From: Antitrichia curtipendula
Lineage: Eukaryota > Streptophyta > Bryopsida > Hypnales > Leucodontaceae
Direction of reading: 5' to 3'
Assembly: GCA_951230915.1 (NCBI GenBank)
Contig: OX579638.1
Coordinates: 8,760,696-8,824,695, forward strand
Length of the DNA: 64,000 nt
Part shown: piece by piece, positions 62,177-64,000 of the stretch
How the letters are laid out: every line of letters starts with the position of its first letter
Position numbering within the stretch: position 1 is the stretch's first letter
Program-made: the position numbers and the translations under genes
Notes under the pieces: model-generated
Told to the model about the DNA's origin: nothing
Databases searched by the model: none
The model's input: the letters and a program-made list of their open reading frames with translations, nothing else

Positions 62177-63520
62177 TAAGATAATCTGCTTTTAAAGCAA
62201 CCATTTAACCCCTAAAGCCCCGAGGCCTTTTCTCCATCAAAACACACTCAAAATTGTCACTTCTATTGCAAAGACCAAAAAACTATAAAAATTGTTTTTT
62301 TTTTGCATATCTAACCGTAGGACCTTATACTAGACTAGTATGAGAATATATGCAAAAAAATTCAGAAACTTTGACCAAATAGATTGCAAGATATTTGCAT
62401 TCAAAGTGAAGAAAACAAGTTTTTTTGCACCTTGCTTGACAAGATTCTTGGACTTTGAACCTATTCAACTTAAATTTTTTGTATTGATGATTTTGATTTT
62501 TTAAGTTTATATGTTGAATACTTCAGTTGAGAATCTAGGAAAAAAAATTCAAGAAAAAAACACTAAATTTTCACTCATTAAAAAATTGTTAAGTAGAAGT
62601 AGGTTCAAGATTGAAGGAATAACTAAATCGTTAATAGCTCTAAGACAAAATTGAAATACCATAATCCCAACAGTGAGATTGTTCTAGCAAGCAAATTCAA
62701 CCTTGTCTAACAATTTTTTTCTGAAAATTGTAAATATTGCATTCAAAAATGAATCCTAAAACTTATTTTTTCAAGAAGATGCTTAGATTGCCCGAAAAAC
62801 TAAGATTGTCCATAACTTTTTCATTATTAGTCCTTAGTCCAAATAGAATGAATGAAAGCTTCAAATGTACACAAAAAGACATAGATTTTGGAAAAAATAT
62901 TTAAGAAATTTATTTTGACTTTTTGTGATTTTTTTGTGTTGCCCGCCGAACTCTATTTTTGGCATAACTTTTTTCTCTCGGGCACCATTTGAAATAAAAA
63001 CTATATATCCACAAAGCTCTTGCAGAACCGCACAACCTCAAAAAATCCCAAAAAAGATTTCTACAAATTGAGGTCACAGGAACCTACCCGGCCCCAAATT
63101 GTCCCCCGAGGGGACAAACGGGCCTTTAGGGGTTAAGGTTGCTGGTCCACCTTTTTCACAGGCTTATGTAGACATAAATATTTTTAGATCATTTTTCAGA
63201 GAAAGAAAAATAGATGTTGGAACCTAGCACAAGTGGTTTTGTATTTTTCCAAGCATTTTTGAATTACTTATAAATTTTCAAAGATTTAGGACATAAGCAC
63301 CTATTTGTGAACATAGGTCTTTCAAAATCAATTCACCTGCAACTTGTAAAGAGATGTGCAAAAATCAAAGATTATGATTGGCTCTTGCAATAGAAAAACA
63401 TTTTTCCCTCAATGCATTCAATTGCTAAACTAGTCCATTTAAGGATCACCCCCTCTCCATTCTCCACCTAAAAATAGGAGCGGTTTGAAGAAGATGGGCA
63501 CTTTTAGAGCACACTACCTT
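62177..63520. mobile_element. Family B element interrupted by a family A insertion
   Basis: The left end 'taagataatctgcttttaaa' and right end 'ttttagagcacactacctta' pair as family B termini. Inside, family A copy 10 is inserted at the TTAA of 'caaccattttaa'. Removing it leaves about 417 bp. Confidence 0.6.
62205..63136. mobile_element. Family A element, copy 10 (subfamily A2)
   Basis: 932 bp from TTAACCCCTAAAGCCCC to GGCCTTTAGGGGTTAA. The right subterminal palindrome is GTCCCCCGAGGGGAC. It is reversed relative to copies 7-9 ('caaaacacactcaaaattg' end on the left). Inserted into the TTAA of a family B copy. Confidence 0.87.
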
Positions 63521-64000
63521 AACCCCTCAAGGACCAATTTGCGTTTTTTTGGCAACATAGCGATTTTGGGCAGCTCACTACGGATGGAGTTTTTCTTTTA
63601 TTTCTTTGAAAATTTCACACAACATGTGCCCGAGGAGTAGCTTTAAGGCCCAACAATTTTTGTAACTTTTGACTAAATGGTTAAAAAGTTCTTGCATGAT
63701 ATGTGATTTTCTTTGAACTTTGGGCAGACCGGGCAGCTCAGAAAATTTCTTTAAAAATGATTTAAAAAAAAAAAAAAATTGAAATTGATTTATTAGATTT
63801 TTATCTAAGTGGGAAGCTTTGGATCATCCCATTTTGATCGATGAGTCAAAAGTTATGAGGAGTTTTAGTTTGGGGTAGTTTGCCACTAGTTATAGAATCT
63901 ATACATTACAAAAAAAGTTTGAAATCCTTTATTTAATTTAGTTTTTAATATTTTTGGAAAACAACAACAACATTAGTTGTAGATTGTTTATTAAAACATT
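63519..64000. mobile_element. Family A element, copy 11 (subfamily A1), cut by the window end
   Basis: The left end is TTAACCCCTCAAGGACC followed by A1 text ('gcgtttttttggcaacatag', 'gggcagctcactacgg'). It abuts the right TA end of the family B element and runs off the window before its right terminus. Confidence 0.82.

Overview
The window is nuclear DNA from a green plant (streptophyte). Five genes with spliceosomal introns can be rebuilt, and each resembles its land-plant orthologue: eIF3c, a B3-domain protein, the Golgi protein ECHIDNA/TVP23, the kinetochore protein SKA3 and a chloroplast double-ACT protein of the ACR11/12 type. The lineage is not fixed. A Tc1-like DD(E)-type transposase relic and abundant TTAA-flanked elements would be unusual in a flowering plant, so a non-seed plant or charophyte is my best guess (inference). 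There is one 200-base assembly gap.

Layout. Gene islands of moderate GC sit in an AT-rich sea of transposable elements. Islands: the left edge (1-1,020, only the start of an unknown minus-strand gene); eIF3c (13.2-17.2 kb, minus); the B3 gene and its upstream tandem repeats (21.6-24.2 kb, minus); ECHIDNA (plus) convergent with SKA3 (minus) (31.3-38.6 kb); the ACR11-like gene (52.9-56.2 kb, minus). One LEA-like exon is stranded among repeats at 61.17 kb. The genes share no pathway; they are ordinary housekeeping or regulatory genes.

Repeats. Family A is the dominant signal: eleven copies of about 0.9-0.95 kb with ends TTAA-CCCCTAAAGG and CCTTTAGGGG-TTAA. A three-level nest at 28.9-31.06 kb, read against paralogous empty sites, shows that TTAA is the duplicated target. 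This is the hallmark of piggyBac-type (or Kolobok-type) transposition, and no matching transposase is present. Family C (five copies, ends CATTA...TAATG) appears to insert without target duplication and carries an internal ACGT palindrome. Family B and one further MITE have TA-flanked ends beginning AGGTA or similar. A 765-bp near-perfect hairpin lies at 10.4-11.16 kb.

A complete 5.8-kb PIF/Harbinger transposon (46,650-52,451; TAA target duplication, matching inverted ends) carries a Myb/SANT-like gene and a DDE transposase gene, convergent. Both frames are free of frameshifts but hold seven nonsense codons, each explainable by one C-to-T or G-to-A change. This suggests decay by deamination of methylated cytosine. 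A neighbouring Tc1-like relic decayed instead by mixed indels and stops.
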